A DNA stretch of 44,809 nt. Source: Chitinivibrionales bacterium. Lineage in GTDB: Bacteria > Fibrobacterota > Chitinivibrionia > Chitinivibrionales > JANQEN01. Below are positions 26,183-35,749 of the stretch, one piece after another (positions within the stretch are counted from its first letter, which is position 1; each line of letters starts with the position of its first letter). The position numbers and the translations under genes are program-made. The notes under the pieces are model-generated. The model was not told the origin of the DNA. It saw only the letters and a program-made list of their open reading frames with translations, and searched no databases. Where the stretch lies: positions 1 through 44,809 of the forward strand of contig JANQEN010000139.1 in NCBI GenBank assembly GCA_028278335.1, in the 5' to 3' direction.

Positions 26183-27021
26183 AAGCGATGCCTTTCTGAA
26201 TACCCATTGGAGATTTTAAAGATACAGAGGAGTGTAACAACGAGCAAAAAGGCAACCGTGACCCCTTGAAGATGCTCAAAAAAGATATGTCCGATATAGC
26301 CGGGATTGGTTAAGGTATGACCAATTGCCAATATATCCTGCTTGCTATCGATCTTTGCTAATAAGCTTCCCAAGGTGATGGGTAGGTTTACCGCACTCAC
26401 ATCAGTGGACAGGCCAACCGATATTATAAAGTCAACACTACACTGGAGAAATACGGCGACCCCAAAGGTCGAGATGAGTTTGTTAAAGATATGTATTCGA
26501 CTGTTTTTCCAAAGGATATCGAAATTGATTATCCTTCCTTCAGAAATACCACACACGAGCATGGCATGATAAAAATCAAGTTTCTTATAATGGTCGATTC
26601 GCTCTCGCATGAGGTCAACCATTTCTAAAAAGATAAAGGTACTCATGATAAAGGCAAGGAGCGGGAAAATGACGAGATTCGTGGATATGGTTCCCTTTAC
26701 AATAAGAAAGGTTACCGCAATATATCCTATCAGCACACCAACTATTTGGGGAATTGAGCGGACTAAATTTAAAAGAAAGGTAAGAAAGAGATACCCCGAT
26801 TTATTTTTGGCACCCTGAAGGGTGTTAAGACAAAGTGTAATACACCATCCCTGTATCAGAGTGATCATCACCACCAGTAAAGAGATGATGACCGTGTTAC
26901 CAAAACCGGTCACCACTTTTCTTAAAGCTGGTTTGTTAAGAAAGAGTATATCCCAGATGCCCACGATTAAAACCACAGCGACCCAGACTATAAACCAGAG
27001 TTGATCTTTCTTTTTTAGCAT
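26179..27021 (-). CDS. ABC transporter permease (DppC/OppC-like)
   Basis: The ATG at 27021 lies one base after the upstream permease's stop codon and gives 280 residues. An in-frame TTG at 27042 would overlap and has no ribosome site. Six hydrophobic helices are visible (FIVWVAVVLIVGIW, IISLLVVMITLIQGW, VGVLIGYIAVTFLIV, LAFIMSTFIFLEM and two near the end), with the BPD_transp_1 layout. The cytoplasmic loop around YHAMLVCGISEGRIINFDILW corresponds to the EAA motif that contacts the ATPase, though it is diverged. It pairs with the other permease to form the membrane channel. Confidence 0.85.
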   Translation of the reverse strand: MLKKKDQLWFIVWVAVVLIVGIWDILFLNKPALRKVVTGFGNTVIISLLVVMITLIQGWCITLCLNTLQGAKNKSGYLFLTFLLNLVRSIPQIVGVLIGYIAVTFLIVKGTISTNLVIFPLLAFIMSTFIFLEMVDLMRERIDHYKKLDFYHAMLVCGISEGRIINFDILWKNSRIHIFNKLISTFGVAVFLQCSVDFIISVGLSTDVSAVNLPITLGSLLAKIDSKQDILAIGHTLTNPGYIGHIFFEHLQGVTVAFLLVVTLLCIFKISNGYSERHRL

Positions 27022-27022
27022 A

Positions 27023-28105
27023 CTATTGTCGTCGATTCTCAAAGGCTAAGGCTACCCGGTGCGCAAGATAATCGGTTCCAATTTCCGTCAACTTTACCAC
27101 GTAAAATATTCCCAATACGATCAATATGACCACTTCATAATTTTTATAAAGAATCTGCTGTAATAATTCGTAGCTAAGATGCCCATGGATGTTTAAGGCC
27201 ATCTCAATGATAATTAAACCAGTAATAAGAAAGGAAGCTTGCTCCTTGATTGTCTGCAGATATTGTACTTGAGCATTCTTAAATATGTGGCCAAACACAT
27301 GGCCATGGAATCGTTTGATAGGGTGCACAATTTCACCAAGTGATATGCCTTCTGGTTTATGGTTAGCATAACTACTAAAGAGGTTTTTTGCTCGGGCTGT
27401 CTCTACGTATCCCTTTCTACTTTCAGAAACTAAAAAGGTATAAAATTTGTTGGTATAGGTTATAAGAAGGCCATTGGAGAGCACCGCTAATAAAATCATG
27501 AAAAACAGAGTGTCCGTATTAAATTCGGTCCGGATAGAATAGGCAATAACATAGGCTGGTGAAAAGAGTATTAAATAACACACCCCTTTTATCAATAGCT
27601 TAATAGGAAAGGACACCCATGTGACAATTGATTTTTTTCCTTTTTTATACACTGATTCACTTTTTCGTTTTTTACGGACAAATTGCCATGCACCCAAGGT
27701 TTGAACGCCATAAAAGGTAAGGGTGAGCACCAAAAGATAGACAAATATAAAGGTGCCATACATACCCAATATTTGCATAACTTTACTTCCTGTAAGTCCC
27801 TGTTTAAGATGTGAGTCCTTAAGTGTTTCAGTAAAGTTCTGTTCCATGTGTTGAAGGATAGATTGTACCCGTCCCTGATTCTCATCCTCTTTCCCAGGAA
27901 AATAGATATTCATGACATCCCCTAAAAGGGCCTTATGAAAGGGATCACTATAGTTGATAAAATCGATGTTTACATATGGAGCAATTTCATTGAAACTCTC
28001 TTTCTCATTTTGCCTATTATAGGAACTCACAATATAAAAACCACCAATGAGCAAAACACTGACAAGGATAATACCGAGGACATGCTCTAAAAGCTTCGCT
28101 TTCAT
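27023..28105 (-). CDS. ABC transporter permease (DppB/OppB-like)
   Basis: The 360-residue permease follows AGGAT and starts with a membrane helix (LGIILVSVLLIGGFYIV), then a periplasmic segment of about 90 residues, as in DppB-type subunits, then at least five more helices (FIFVYLLVLTLTFYGV, GVCYLILFSPAYVIAY, LFFMILLAVLSNGLL and others). The EAA-like loop reads GYVETARAKNL near residue 235, the contact site for the ATPase. The sequence is clearly diverged from standard peptide permeases, with a charged insert (KKRKSESVYKKGKKS) after the second helix. It lies 38 bp after the secreted protein gene and almost touches the next permease. Confidence 0.85.
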   Translation of the reverse strand: MKAKLLEHVLGIILVSVLLIGGFYIVSSYNRQNEKESFNEIAPYVNIDFINYSDPFHKALLGDVMNIYFPGKEDENQGRVQSILQHMEQNFTETLKDSHLKQGLTGSKVMQILGMYGTFIFVYLLVLTLTFYGVQTLGAWQFVRKKRKSESVYKKGKKSIVTWVSFPIKLLIKGVCYLILFSPAYVIAYSIRTEFNTDTLFFMILLAVLSNGLLITYTNKFYTFLVSESRKGYVETARAKNLFSSYANHKPEGISLGEIVHPIKRFHGHVFGHIFKNAQVQYLQTIKEQASFLITGLIIIEMALNIHGHLSYELLQQILYKNYEVVILIVLGIFYVVKLTEIGTDYLAHRVALAFENRRQ

Positions 28106-28143
28106 ACAGTTTCATATCCTGTCTGCAAAATCTGTTTCATGAC

Positions 28144-29022
28144 TTACCGATTGCTCCTTTTGGGCTCGATGAGGATAACCCCGCCCCTATTGGAAACAGA
28201 AAAGGGCTTACCCAGAACAATATTCTCCAAAGACTGTACTAAATATTGTGAACTGGATTCTAACTGACCACTGGAATTATATGGTTTTGACAGTGAACAG
28301 CGGAGAGAATTATCCAGTACTGACACCTGCCACTGAGGGACACTCTTTTGTAAACCAGTGGTACCAGTAAAGTGAGAAAAATATTGATCATACAATTTAT
28401 TGGTCTCTTCTATTTGCCGACGAATTTTCTGTAACAACTCCTCGGAGAGTGTGTAGTCCTCTTGCTCAATGGAGGTTACTGTTTTCCAGGCAGCTCTCTG
28501 AGTCGGCGTATACCATCCGTAAATGATCTTACCTTTTTTATAATAATATACAAAATAGCTGTTTTTATATTTAAAGATAGGAACCACGGATTCACCTTTC
28601 TGAATCGACAACATTTTCCCCTGAGAAGGATACCGTGTATATAGCCGGACTGCATTTTTTTTAACAACCTGCATAGTATCTCTGATAATACGACAATTTG
28701 AAAATTGCCTGCAATAGGTTCTTTTCTCATCCCCTACCAGTCGACCTTTTTCATCAAGTAATAGAAAAAAAGATTTATCCATGAGTGCACCCTGTAAAGC
28801 AGGTGAAATACCATCACCCAAGAGCGTCTTTTTGTGAACAATCCTAAGTGGTGTGTTAAAAACGAACAGCCTTTTTTCGTCGTTACTTAAGGGTTGCTCA
28901 TAGCGATTAAAGAGTGAATAGACCTGTGGTTTTTTAAGAATAATAAAGGCACCTCGCTCCTGCGCAATAGATGATCCTCTTATAACACAAACGAGTATGC
29001 CTAATATAATTATTTTTCTCAT
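28144..29022 (-). CDS. Secreted protein of unknown function in the ABC operon
   Basis: The 292-residue protein has a signal peptide (IIILGILVCVIRGSSIAQ). The middle has two beta-rich stretches, around PLRIVHKKTLLGDG and KGESVVPIFKYKNSYFVYYYKKGKIIYGWY, the second resembling an SH3-like fold that binds peptides or peptidoglycan. Residues about 185-215 form a charged helix (LSEELLQKIRRQIEETN). No family is recognised. It sits between the binding-protein and permease genes, so it is probably a periplasmic accessory subunit of the transporter, which is inference from the operon. Confidence 0.7.
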   Translation of the reverse strand: MRKIIILGILVCVIRGSSIAQERGAFIILKKPQVYSLFNRYEQPLSNDEKRLFVFNTPLRIVHKKTLLGDGISPALQGALMDKSFFLLLDEKGRLVGDEKRTYCRQFSNCRIIRDTMQVVKKNAVRLYTRYPSQGKMLSIQKGESVVPIFKYKNSYFVYYYKKGKIIYGWYTPTQRAAWKTVTSIEQEDYTLSEELLQKIRRQIEETNKLYDQYFSHFTGTTGLQKSVPQWQVSVLDNSLRCSLSKPYNSSGQLESSSQYLVQSLENIVLGKPFSVSNRGGVILIEPKRSNR

Positions 29023-29122
29023 GGTATTGTCGGGCGTTCAGGGTCACACTAATGTGTTACCAGAATTACCCTCCCCTTTAGGAGAGGATTAACAAATAGT
29101 GACATCTGCCTGTTTCAAATCC

Positions 29123-30859
29123 TTAGTTTTTAATTACTTCACGCCATTTTTCGATTGTTGACAATTGTGATGCTACACCATAGAGGTCAATACTTTCATC
29201 ATCAAATTGTGTCCTAAAATAGGCCAGAGAGGGAAGTGAAAAGAGCCATGTACCCAAGGCAAGCTTTTGATCCAATTCGTCAATATACTGTGCATAGGCC
29301 TGCTTATCACCGATTTCACGGGTTGACATAAAACCATAGATATATTCCAACAACTGGCTAGCATCCTCATACTCATCATTAGCGCGGTTAAGATCCAACC
29401 GGAAGAAGTTTCTATTGCCTGTAAAGGAGCGATTGTCAATCACCTGTTCACCACGCCTATTAACCTTTGTGACAAGATTTGTTTTATAGAGGGCAAAATC
29501 GGGCTCTCGTAGGAAAATATTATAGAGGTCAAAAAGGAAGTTACTCCGGTATCCACTTATGGCAACGAGTACGGCATCATAGTTACCCTTGCGAATCTCG
29601 GAATTCTTAACAGCACTGACCTTGATTTTTCCACCAAATACGGAAGGGTCATTCATGATCTCAACCAACTCAGACAACTCCTCGCGAAAACCAAAATTTA
29701 AGCATGTTTGGATACGGACCGTATCAGGAAGTACCGAAAGATCTGGTTCCTCATGATGTTTAAGAGGAATTACCACCTCTTCATCCACATAATAAGAGGT
29801 AGAGGGAAAGACACTAAAATTTAAGTAATCGGCGTAGTTGTCATGGTTGCCTTTGTAATCAGAAATATGACGCTGCTGTTCAGTCCGAATTTTAAAGAAC
29901 CGTTCTACCACAGTCTCATTTTTAATAAGGCTTCTTAAAGCTTGGCGCTGCTCTAAGGAGAGGCGTTCCACATTATGAAAGAGTGCGAAAAAACAGGTTG
30001 CAATACTCGATTTATGAAAGAATTTTCTTGAATCACCAAGTATGGGTGAAATACTGCCAAAGGGAGTACTTAAAAGGGTATTAATATTTTTGTTTTTAAT
30101 TTCGGTGGTATAGGTACTATTGTCAATAAAGGGTTTGAGCTTTACATTGGTTAGCCTGGCACGGCCAGCAATATTTTTGTAAAAGTGGATCATCCGGTCT
30201 TCATCTTCACCAACCCAGAGGTAGGGGCCAGTGCCGTCTTTATACATAGGTGCGTTTAATTCTGAATTTGCTGGAAGAATTTTAAAGGAGAGCACCTCCT
30301 TAACATCAGTCTCAATCCATTCACGATCATCGCGAAATTTAAAGTGGATTTCATCATTTTCATCGGGTCCGGAAAAATCGAAGTCCTCAATAGCCTGAGA
30401 TACTAGAATATAATCAGGTGACAGACTACCTAATTTTTGAATTCTTCGCAGGGTAAACTTCAAATCCTGCGCAGCAAAGAGCACAGCACTTTTTTCCGTG
30501 ACAGTAATCTCATCCTTTTCCATTGAAGCAGCAAAGCTTGTATGCCACTTGCTATTTGGCTTAAGTCGAACCGACACAATATTCTTTTCGTTAATACCCA
30601 TAAGCTCTCCCAAGCCATCTTCATAAACGATGCCGCTGGGATTCGCCGAAACATTAAACAGACCATCAAAAACCACCTCGTCTAGCTTATCTGCAATGGG
30701 AACCGTACTGGGAATATGGGGATCGATCTTCGGTTTTTGGTGAGCAATATAGGGTAGCACAATCTTATCAGTCAAGTTTTTCATAAACACGAAATAGTAA
30801 ACCCCTCCACCGGAGAGTACAAGGAGGAGAATGATAAGGATAAGGATTACTTTTTTCAT
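29123..30859 (-). CDS. Membrane-anchored family-5 substrate-binding protein
   Basis: The 578-residue protein follows AGGAGC. The first 28 residues are a single helix (VILILIILLLVLSGGGVYYFVF) without a lipobox or clear cleavage site, so it is probably anchored to the inner membrane. Next come SBP_bac_5 landmarks: KLDEVVFDGLFN near residue 60, SVRLKPNSKWH near 99, LKFTLRRIQKLGS and VKEVLSFKILP. These fit peptide- and nickel-type binding proteins. The central and C-terminal parts are diverged. It is 17 bp after the large lipoprotein gene. It should deliver substrate to the two permeases; the ligand is unknown. Confidence 0.82.
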   Translation of the reverse strand: MKKVILILIILLLVLSGGGVYYFVFMKNLTDKIVLPYIAHQKPKIDPHIPSTVPIADKLDEVVFDGLFNVSANPSGIVYEDGLGELMGINEKNIVSVRLKPNSKWHTSFAASMEKDEITVTEKSAVLFAAQDLKFTLRRIQKLGSLSPDYILVSQAIEDFDFSGPDENDEIHFKFRDDREWIETDVKEVLSFKILPANSELNAPMYKDGTGPYLWVGEDEDRMIHFYKNIAGRARLTNVKLKPFIDNSTYTTEIKNKNINTLLSTPFGSISPILGDSRKFFHKSSIATCFFALFHNVERLSLEQRQALRSLIKNETVVERFFKIRTEQQRHISDYKGNHDNYADYLNFSVFPSTSYYVDEEVVIPLKHHEEPDLSVLPDTVRIQTCLNFGFREELSELVEIMNDPSVFGGKIKVSAVKNSEIRKGNYDAVLVAISGYRSNFLFDLYNIFLREPDFALYKTNLVTKVNRRGEQVIDNRSFTGNRNFFRLDLNRANDEYEDASQLLEYIYGFMSTREIGDKQAYAQYIDELDQKLALGTWLFSLPSLAYFRTQFDDESIDLYGVASQLSTIEKWREVIKN

Positions 30860-30876
30860 CAGATGCTCCTGTTGGG

Positions 30877-33261
30877 TTAGTGTTTCTTGATAAGTGGTTT
30901 TTGAGCCATGACACTCAGGGTAAATATTTTATATGACTTATGCTTGAATCGAATATCTAAAATATTATTCTTATCCTTTTCTACACGCATGGGAGTGATT
31001 TGACACTCGTAGTCATTGGCTGCGGTTGGGGCGGATATACTGAAGCGTCCCTCATTTTTCAAAGGTTTTTTATTGAGGGTAATTTGAGAATACCACTGCT
31101 CTGTGGCAGCATTTTTGGCGAGCGCTTTGGGAAGTTTGATATTGACATCGTAGACGGGAAACTTTGCCTCAGTGGGAATACGTATGTTAAACCGTACCAC
31201 ATAGGTGTTTACCCCACGCTTATTGTCGGTGATGGGAATAGCAAAAACCCGACGATACTGTTTTGGCTTAACAATCCATTTGGATAACCAGGGATTGCAC
31301 TCAGCAATTCGACGTTTCGTCTTTTTATCTTCACCGGAGTAGTGCTCGCCATGCCTTACAATGGCTCGGGCCATAGCTACGCCACGGGCATTGGGGTTCT
31401 TAACAAACTTCTCATAGAGTAGTTTAACCGCCTTTTTAGGAAACTCATTCTCCTTCATTTTTGCCAAATGAGCCACAAGGTTCTCTTTACGTTGAATAAG
31501 TTCACTCTTTGATCCTGTTGAGAATTTGATATCATGGGCAGGCAAGAACACCGAGTCAGTATACAGAGAATCGATATTTTCCAGTGTATCCACATTCTCC
31601 TCTAGAAATTTATTCACTCGATATCGGGATACTCTATCAACCATAATGTAAAGAGAGTCCTCTAAGTCGCGAACGATTCTCTCCTTCATGGGGAATATCT
31701 TGGCAGGGTCAATAAAGGTGTTATCACTAAAGAGTTTACTTAAACCCTGTTCCGCTCCCCACCAACGATAGCTGGTCAAATCTTCGCGACATTTAGCAGC
31801 CTGCTGCTCAACGGAGAGCTTGTCAATTGCTCGATATTTATCAATTAAAAAATCTAAACTCATGTTTTGGGTTAGTATGGTAAGCATACCATGATAGTCA
31901 TTCTGAGCTTTGTAGCCATTGATTCGAGGTACCAATGATTCGGCCTGACGATATTGAGCCAAAAGATTATCAACCTCTGCTGTAGCTCGGGCAATTTCAT
32001 CACGGAGTGCTTTAGCACAAAGAAAGCTGCTATACATACCATACTCTTCACTCAAACTGGCAGGTAAATCGCTTTTCACCTTGGCAGTTCTTTTTACAGC
32101 CTCAGTAAAAAAGTCGTCTGAAGGCATATTATCCAATTTTCTTACCACCTCACGAATCTTATTTAAAACCTTCATAGCCTTTGCAAGGGCATTACTTTTT
32201 TTATCAAAACCATTGATAAACTTTTCAAGGTTCTTAAAATTTTGCGGTGTTGACAAACCAGCTGTTTTATAGAGCTTCCCCACTAACCTGAATCCCTCTA
32301 AGCGATACAACTTTTGATCAAAGGGTTTGGCATCATCTTTACCTGAGAGCCTTTGATCATAAAAGGGAACAATCTCATCCAATCGTTTTTTTAAGACATC
32401 CTGGCTCTCCTTAACTACATTTACTGGGAGCTCATCCTTTTTCTCAAAGTAGGGAATGCATTCACCGACTTTATCAAGAAATACTGCTGTGTTATTCATT
32501 GTTTCAACAGCTATCTTAAAAAAGGAGAGGGTTGCCAAATATCTTGTCTGAAAAAGAATCTCCTCTTCCAAGGCACCCTTGAGATTCTTATAATCCAAAT
32601 AGGCTTTATCCCGAGAATTTACAATATTAGCTGGAAAAATTGATTCAATGGCTAAAAGCTCCTTGAGCACCTTGTTTAGTTCAGCAGTGTGCCTTTTAAC
32701 ACTATCAATTGCCATGGCAAAATTGAACCGCTCAAAATGGAAGGATGTTCCCAGAGTCTTAAAGATGGTTCGATCAACGAGGTTACTTTTAAAGGTACTC
32801 TTGAATCCAGCATGTTTATTCTCAAACTTAAAGCGCCACTGAGGAGTATATCGGTACTCCACCTGAAGATCTACATCTCCACGAACATTATCAATAATCC
32901 AATAGTAAAAGGGGGTTCCTTTTTTTACCGGAAAAACACTCATAGCTGCTTGGTCAAAGGTTTCATCGGCTATCTTTTTACCGGCCTTCTTCTTTTTAAC
33001 CAGCTCGTCAGTAAGAAAAGAGGTGAGTTTATCCTTATTCTTAATTTTAAGAACCAGATAAAAGTTATCCTCCTGAGGGGGGGGGAAGGTGATGAAATAC
33101 TTGTTATCAGCCTTTAGCTCAAAGTGCTTTTTATCATCCTTAAGCTCAATGTAGCCGGCCTCTCCTGAGGCTAACTCCGGTTTTGGTTTTATCTGTTTGT
33201 AGACGGCACATCCAAGAAGTAGTGAAGTTATAATAATGGAAAGCAATAACTTACGTTTCAT
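30877..33261 (-). CDS. Large lipoprotein of unknown function, first gene of the ABC operon
   Basis: The 794-residue protein follows AGGGGA and has a good lipobox, LLLGC with Cys18, so it is lipid-anchored. Residues about 35-160 are beta-rich (HFELKADNKYFITF, VDLQVEYRYTPQWRFKF). Residues about 170-600 are mostly helical, with coiled-coil-like heptads (LNKVLKELLAIE, KNLEKFINGF, LDEIVPFYDQR). A beta-rich segment near the end (VVRFNIRIPTEAKFPVYDVNIKL, residues ~700-725) may be a sandwich domain. No known family is recognised. It leads the operon with the binding protein 17 bp downstream. A role as an envelope scaffold of the transporter is inferred only from position. Confidence 0.75.
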   Translation of the reverse strand: MKRKLLLSIIITSLLLGCAVYKQIKPKPELASGEAGYIELKDDKKHFELKADNKYFITFPPPQEDNFYLVLKIKNKDKLTSFLTDELVKKKKAGKKIADETFDQAAMSVFPVKKGTPFYYWIIDNVRGDVDLQVEYRYTPQWRFKFENKHAGFKSTFKSNLVDRTIFKTLGTSFHFERFNFAMAIDSVKRHTAELNKVLKELLAIESIFPANIVNSRDKAYLDYKNLKGALEEEILFQTRYLATLSFFKIAVETMNNTAVFLDKVGECIPYFEKKDELPVNVVKESQDVLKKRLDEIVPFYDQRLSGKDDAKPFDQKLYRLEGFRLVGKLYKTAGLSTPQNFKNLEKFINGFDKKSNALAKAMKVLNKIREVVRKLDNMPSDDFFTEAVKRTAKVKSDLPASLSEEYGMYSSFLCAKALRDEIARATAEVDNLLAQYRQAESLVPRINGYKAQNDYHGMLTILTQNMSLDFLIDKYRAIDKLSVEQQAAKCREDLTSYRWWGAEQGLSKLFSDNTFIDPAKIFPMKERIVRDLEDSLYIMVDRVSRYRVNKFLEENVDTLENIDSLYTDSVFLPAHDIKFSTGSKSELIQRKENLVAHLAKMKENEFPKKAVKLLYEKFVKNPNARGVAMARAIVRHGEHYSGEDKKTKRRIAECNPWLSKWIVKPKQYRRVFAIPITDNKRGVNTYVVRFNIRIPTEAKFPVYDVNIKLPKALAKNAATEQWYSQITLNKKPLKNEGRFSISAPTAANDYECQITPMRVEKDKNNILDIRFKHKSYKIFTLSVMAQKPLIKKH

Positions 33262-33372
33262 CTAATTCCCCTTGAGAAATGTGAGAATGCTATTATAATT
33301 ATAAGAATTATAATATATAATCACACCGATGTCTCTACAAGCACAGATTATAAGAACTACTTTGAATAGCCT

Positions 33373-33413
33373 CTAAAAAAGGAAAAAGAGCACCAGTGAC
33401 ATGATGCTCTTTT
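33373..33413 (-). terminator. Intrinsic terminator of the small gene upstream of the ABC operon
   Basis: On the minus strand AAAAGAGCA and TGCTCTTTT pair around a 12-base loop, followed by a T-rich tail (TTTTTCCTTTTTT). It lies about 175 bp after the stop of the minus-strand gene at 33588 and before the operon promoter, so it insulates the ABC operon. Confidence 0.7.
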
Positions 33414-33587
33414 GCTTGATAAACCTATACTGAGGATCTGAGTGATTGGTACGTATTGCTATTACAGATAGTACTATTGATTATCAGCAAGCCCATACAA
33501 TGGGAGTATCTATAATTAATTTGGACAAAGAGCACCTGCTGGCAGAAAAGTTTTCTGCAACCATTCGTACATAAAGAGAAGGTAAAA

Positions 33588-33773
33588 CTACATTACTGCA
33601 ATAAACTCTTCCAAACTGTGACAGGTATTCAAAGCTATGCGCAAATTGAGCATATCTTCTTGATCAATTACCCTATCGCGTTCCGGTCTACCTTTGAACA
33701 GTTGCTGCAGTTTCTTATGATGATAATCTGCAATAATCTGTTTTAAATCCTCTTTAGTATATTTTTTTCTCAT
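33588..33773 (-). CDS. Small basic protein of unknown function
   Basis: The 61-residue frame begins at an ATG with AGTAGGT upstream at workable spacing. The product is helical and charged (KKYTKEDLKQIIADYHHKKL, then MLNLRIALNTCHSLEEFIAV) with no membrane segment or known domain. The terminator at 33373-33413 behind it supports that the region is transcribed as a short unit. It could be a small regulator or structural protein; nothing in the sequence decides. Confidence 0.5.
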   Translation of the reverse strand: MRKKYTKEDLKQIIADYHHKKLQQLFKGRPERDRVIDQEDMLNLRIALNTCHSLEEFIAVM

Positions 33774-34358
33774 AATATACCTACTTTCCGGGTTCTTGCT
33801 TATCTATTTTGCAATAACCATACCACCTTACCTAACCACAGTATAACTCGTTGAATACCATAAGATTTGAACATCTTACTCAAAACCATATCTAAAATAA
33901 CCAAAGAAATCAGGTTGTTCGATTTATCCAGAGTTCGGGCATTTTTTCCTATTATTACCTATTTAGGCAGGACTTTTAGCTTTGTTCCCATTCAACTAAG
34001 ATATTTAGAATAATATTTTCAATGCCCATACCGTGCATCAATTATCTTAAGGTGATCTTTAATGGTTCATTAATATTTTGCGGCCAAAGCAGCAGGAAAT
34101 GAATCTTTAGAGGTAAGCGTAAGAACTGTACCAAATGGATTTGGTTATAATATTGTTGCTCTTTGCATTCACAGACCCAATCATTGTTACTACCTGTTCA
34201 CAACGACCTTATTGATTGAGTGATTTCACTTCATTTTTTCCAAACCCATTATTGATAGGCAGGCAATTGCATCAGCTGCTCCCAGCATTTGTTAATGCAA
34301 TTTAGTTTCGACAGACAGTAGTTAATATATAATTATTCTTTAAATGAAAGGATACGCC
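33774..34358. other. 585-bp divergent intergenic region
   Basis: This lies between the minus-strand small gene and the plus-strand FKBP gene and should contain both promoters. A short stretch at 34074-34165 translates to a protein-like fragment (AAKAAGNESLEVSVRTVP) but loses that character downstream and has no start, so it is at most a gene remnant. No RNA gene or repeat was found. Confidence 0.5.
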
Positions 34359-34787
34359 ATGAGTAAAGCTCAAAATGGTGATACAGTAAAGGTTTCCTAT
34401 GTAGGAAAACTAAAGGACGGGACAATCTTTGACAAATCTAAAGATGATAATCTATTACAATTTACCATTGGACAAGGAGAGGTTATACCCGGATTTGAGG
34501 AAGCTATTGTCGACATGACGATTGGTGAATCAAAGACAGTATTAATTCCTGTTGATAAAGCCTACGGTCCCTATGATGATGCAAAAACCTTTCCTGTTGC
34601 AAAAAGCGCCTTTCCTGAAGGGTTTGAACCAAAAACCGGACAACGGTTAGAGGTACAAGATGAGAATGGTACACCAGTTGTGGTTTCGGTGAGCGCCATC
34701 CTTGAGACCGAGGTAGTATTGGATGCAAATCATCCTTTGGCTGGCGAAGATCTCAATTTTGAAATAACCCTTTCAGAAATTGTATAA
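34359..34787 (+). CDS. FKBP-type peptidyl-prolyl isomerase, SlyD-like
   Basis: The start is the ATG at 34359, preceded by AAAGGA; the earlier ATG at 34344 has no site. The 142-residue protein has no signal peptide, so it is cytoplasmic. It shows the SlyD layout: an FKBP half (GDTVKVSYVGKLKDGTIFD, then FTIGQGEVIPGFEEAI, then GESKTVLIPVDKAYGPYD), an inserted IF-like chaperone flap (residues ~70-120), and a final FKBP strand (LNFEITLSEIV). It lacks the His-rich metal-binding tail of E. coli SlyD. It catalyses proline isomerisation during folding. The next gene, 41 bp downstream, encodes an exported FKBP, so the two may be cotranscribed. Confidence 0.92.
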   Translation: MSKAQNGDTVKVSYVGKLKDGTIFDKSKDDNLLQFTIGQGEVIPGFEEAIVDMTIGESKTVLIPVDKAYGPYDDAKTFPVAKSAFPEGFEPKTGQRLEVQDENGTPVVVSVSAILETEVVLDANHPLAGEDLNFEITLSEIV

Positions 34788-34828
34788 ATAATTCATAAAA
34801 CAAATCTGCACTTTACAAAGGATTTTAC

Positions 34829-35548
34829 ATGAAAAAAAGTATCACTCTGCTCGTTCTCTTTGGATTAATCATGATACATTTTTCCTGCTCAACAACAACC
34901 AGTTCTGGTAACAAAAAAGTAGACCTCTCTGATGAGCAAACCAAGTTTAGCTATGCTATTGGACTTGACATAGGAAACTCACTAAAACAACTAGCCTCTG
35001 ATACAGAACTTGATCTTGATGCCCTTTCCCAGGGAATACGTCATTTTATTGCTGGTGAAGGTATTCAACTGGCTGAATCTGAGGCTGCAGAGATTCGTCA
35101 AAAGGTCTTCACCGAGATTCAGGAAAAGCATAGAGAGAAGCAAAAAGAGTCTGCCGGCACTAATGCCAAGGAGGAAGAGGAATTTCTTGCAAAGAATAAG
35201 GAAAAAGAGGGTATTATCACCACAGAGAGTGGTCTGCAGTATGAGGTGATCACCAAAGGTTCTGGTGATACACCCACCGCCACAGACCGGGTAAAAGTAC
35301 ACTACAAGGGTACTCTCTTGGATGGTACCGAGTTTGACAGCTCCTATAAACGAGGAGAACCCACAACATTTGGTGTTACTCAGGTTATTCCTGGATGGAC
35401 AGAAGCATTGCAGCTTATGCAAGTTGGTGCAAAATATAAAGCCTATATTCCTTCCAAGCTTGGCTATGGAGAACGGGGTGCCGGTGGCAAAATCGGTCCC
35501 AATGCTATGCTGATCTTTGAGATGGAACTTTTGGGTATAGAAAAATAA
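34829..35548 (+). CDS. FKBP-type peptidyl-prolyl isomerase lipoprotein (Mip/FkpA-like)
   Basis: The 239-residue protein follows AAAGGA and has a signal with a lipobox-like end (IMIHFSC, Cys near residue 20), so it is probably lipid-anchored in the envelope. Residues about 30-115 are the helical FKBP_N dimerisation region (FSYAIGLDIGNSL). Residues about 125-239 form the FKBP_C catalytic domain with TESGLQYEVITKGSG, VKVHYKGTLLDGTEFDSSY, VIPGWTEALQLMQVG and LGYGERGAGGKIGPNAML. All are standard for Mip and FkpA, which help fold exported proteins. It ends just before a strong terminator. Confidence 0.93.
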   Translation: MKKSITLLVLFGLIMIHFSCSTTTSSGNKKVDLSDEQTKFSYAIGLDIGNSLKQLASDTELDLDALSQGIRHFIAGEGIQLAESEAAEIRQKVFTEIQEKHREKQKESAGTNAKEEEEFLAKNKEKEGIITTESGLQYEVITKGSGDTPTATDRVKVHYKGTLLDGTEFDSSYKRGEPTTFGVTQVIPGWTEALQLMQVGAKYKAYIPSKLGYGERGAGGKIGPNAMLIFEMELLGIEK

Positions 35549-35569
35549 TCAATATACGCCAAAAAATTT

Positions 35570-35602
35570 GGAGCATGCTTATAGCAGCATGCTCCTTCTT
35601 TT
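35570..35602 (+). terminator. Strong intrinsic terminator after the FKBP pair
   Basis: GGAGCATGCT (35570-35579) pairs perfectly with AGCATGCTCC (35586-35595) around a 6-base loop, followed by TTCTTTT. It is 22 bp after the stop of the FKBP lipoprotein gene on the same strand. Confidence 0.88.
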
Positions 35603-35749
35603 ATTGAGAGCTCATCCTTTCCTGTTTTGCTATTCTATCGCCTCGAATCGTAATTTACTCTTTGGACAAAATTGTGCTCAATATATGTTTTATTGTATAC
35701 TTAATTTTTGTAACTCTTTTGACCTCTATGTAGGAAGTTTGTTAAGACT

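Noticed and set aside
34074..34223. Protein-like plus-strand fragment (AAKAAGNESLEVSVRTVP)
   Set aside because: Only about 30 residues look coding, with no start codon or ribosome site; too short to call a gene remnant with confidence.
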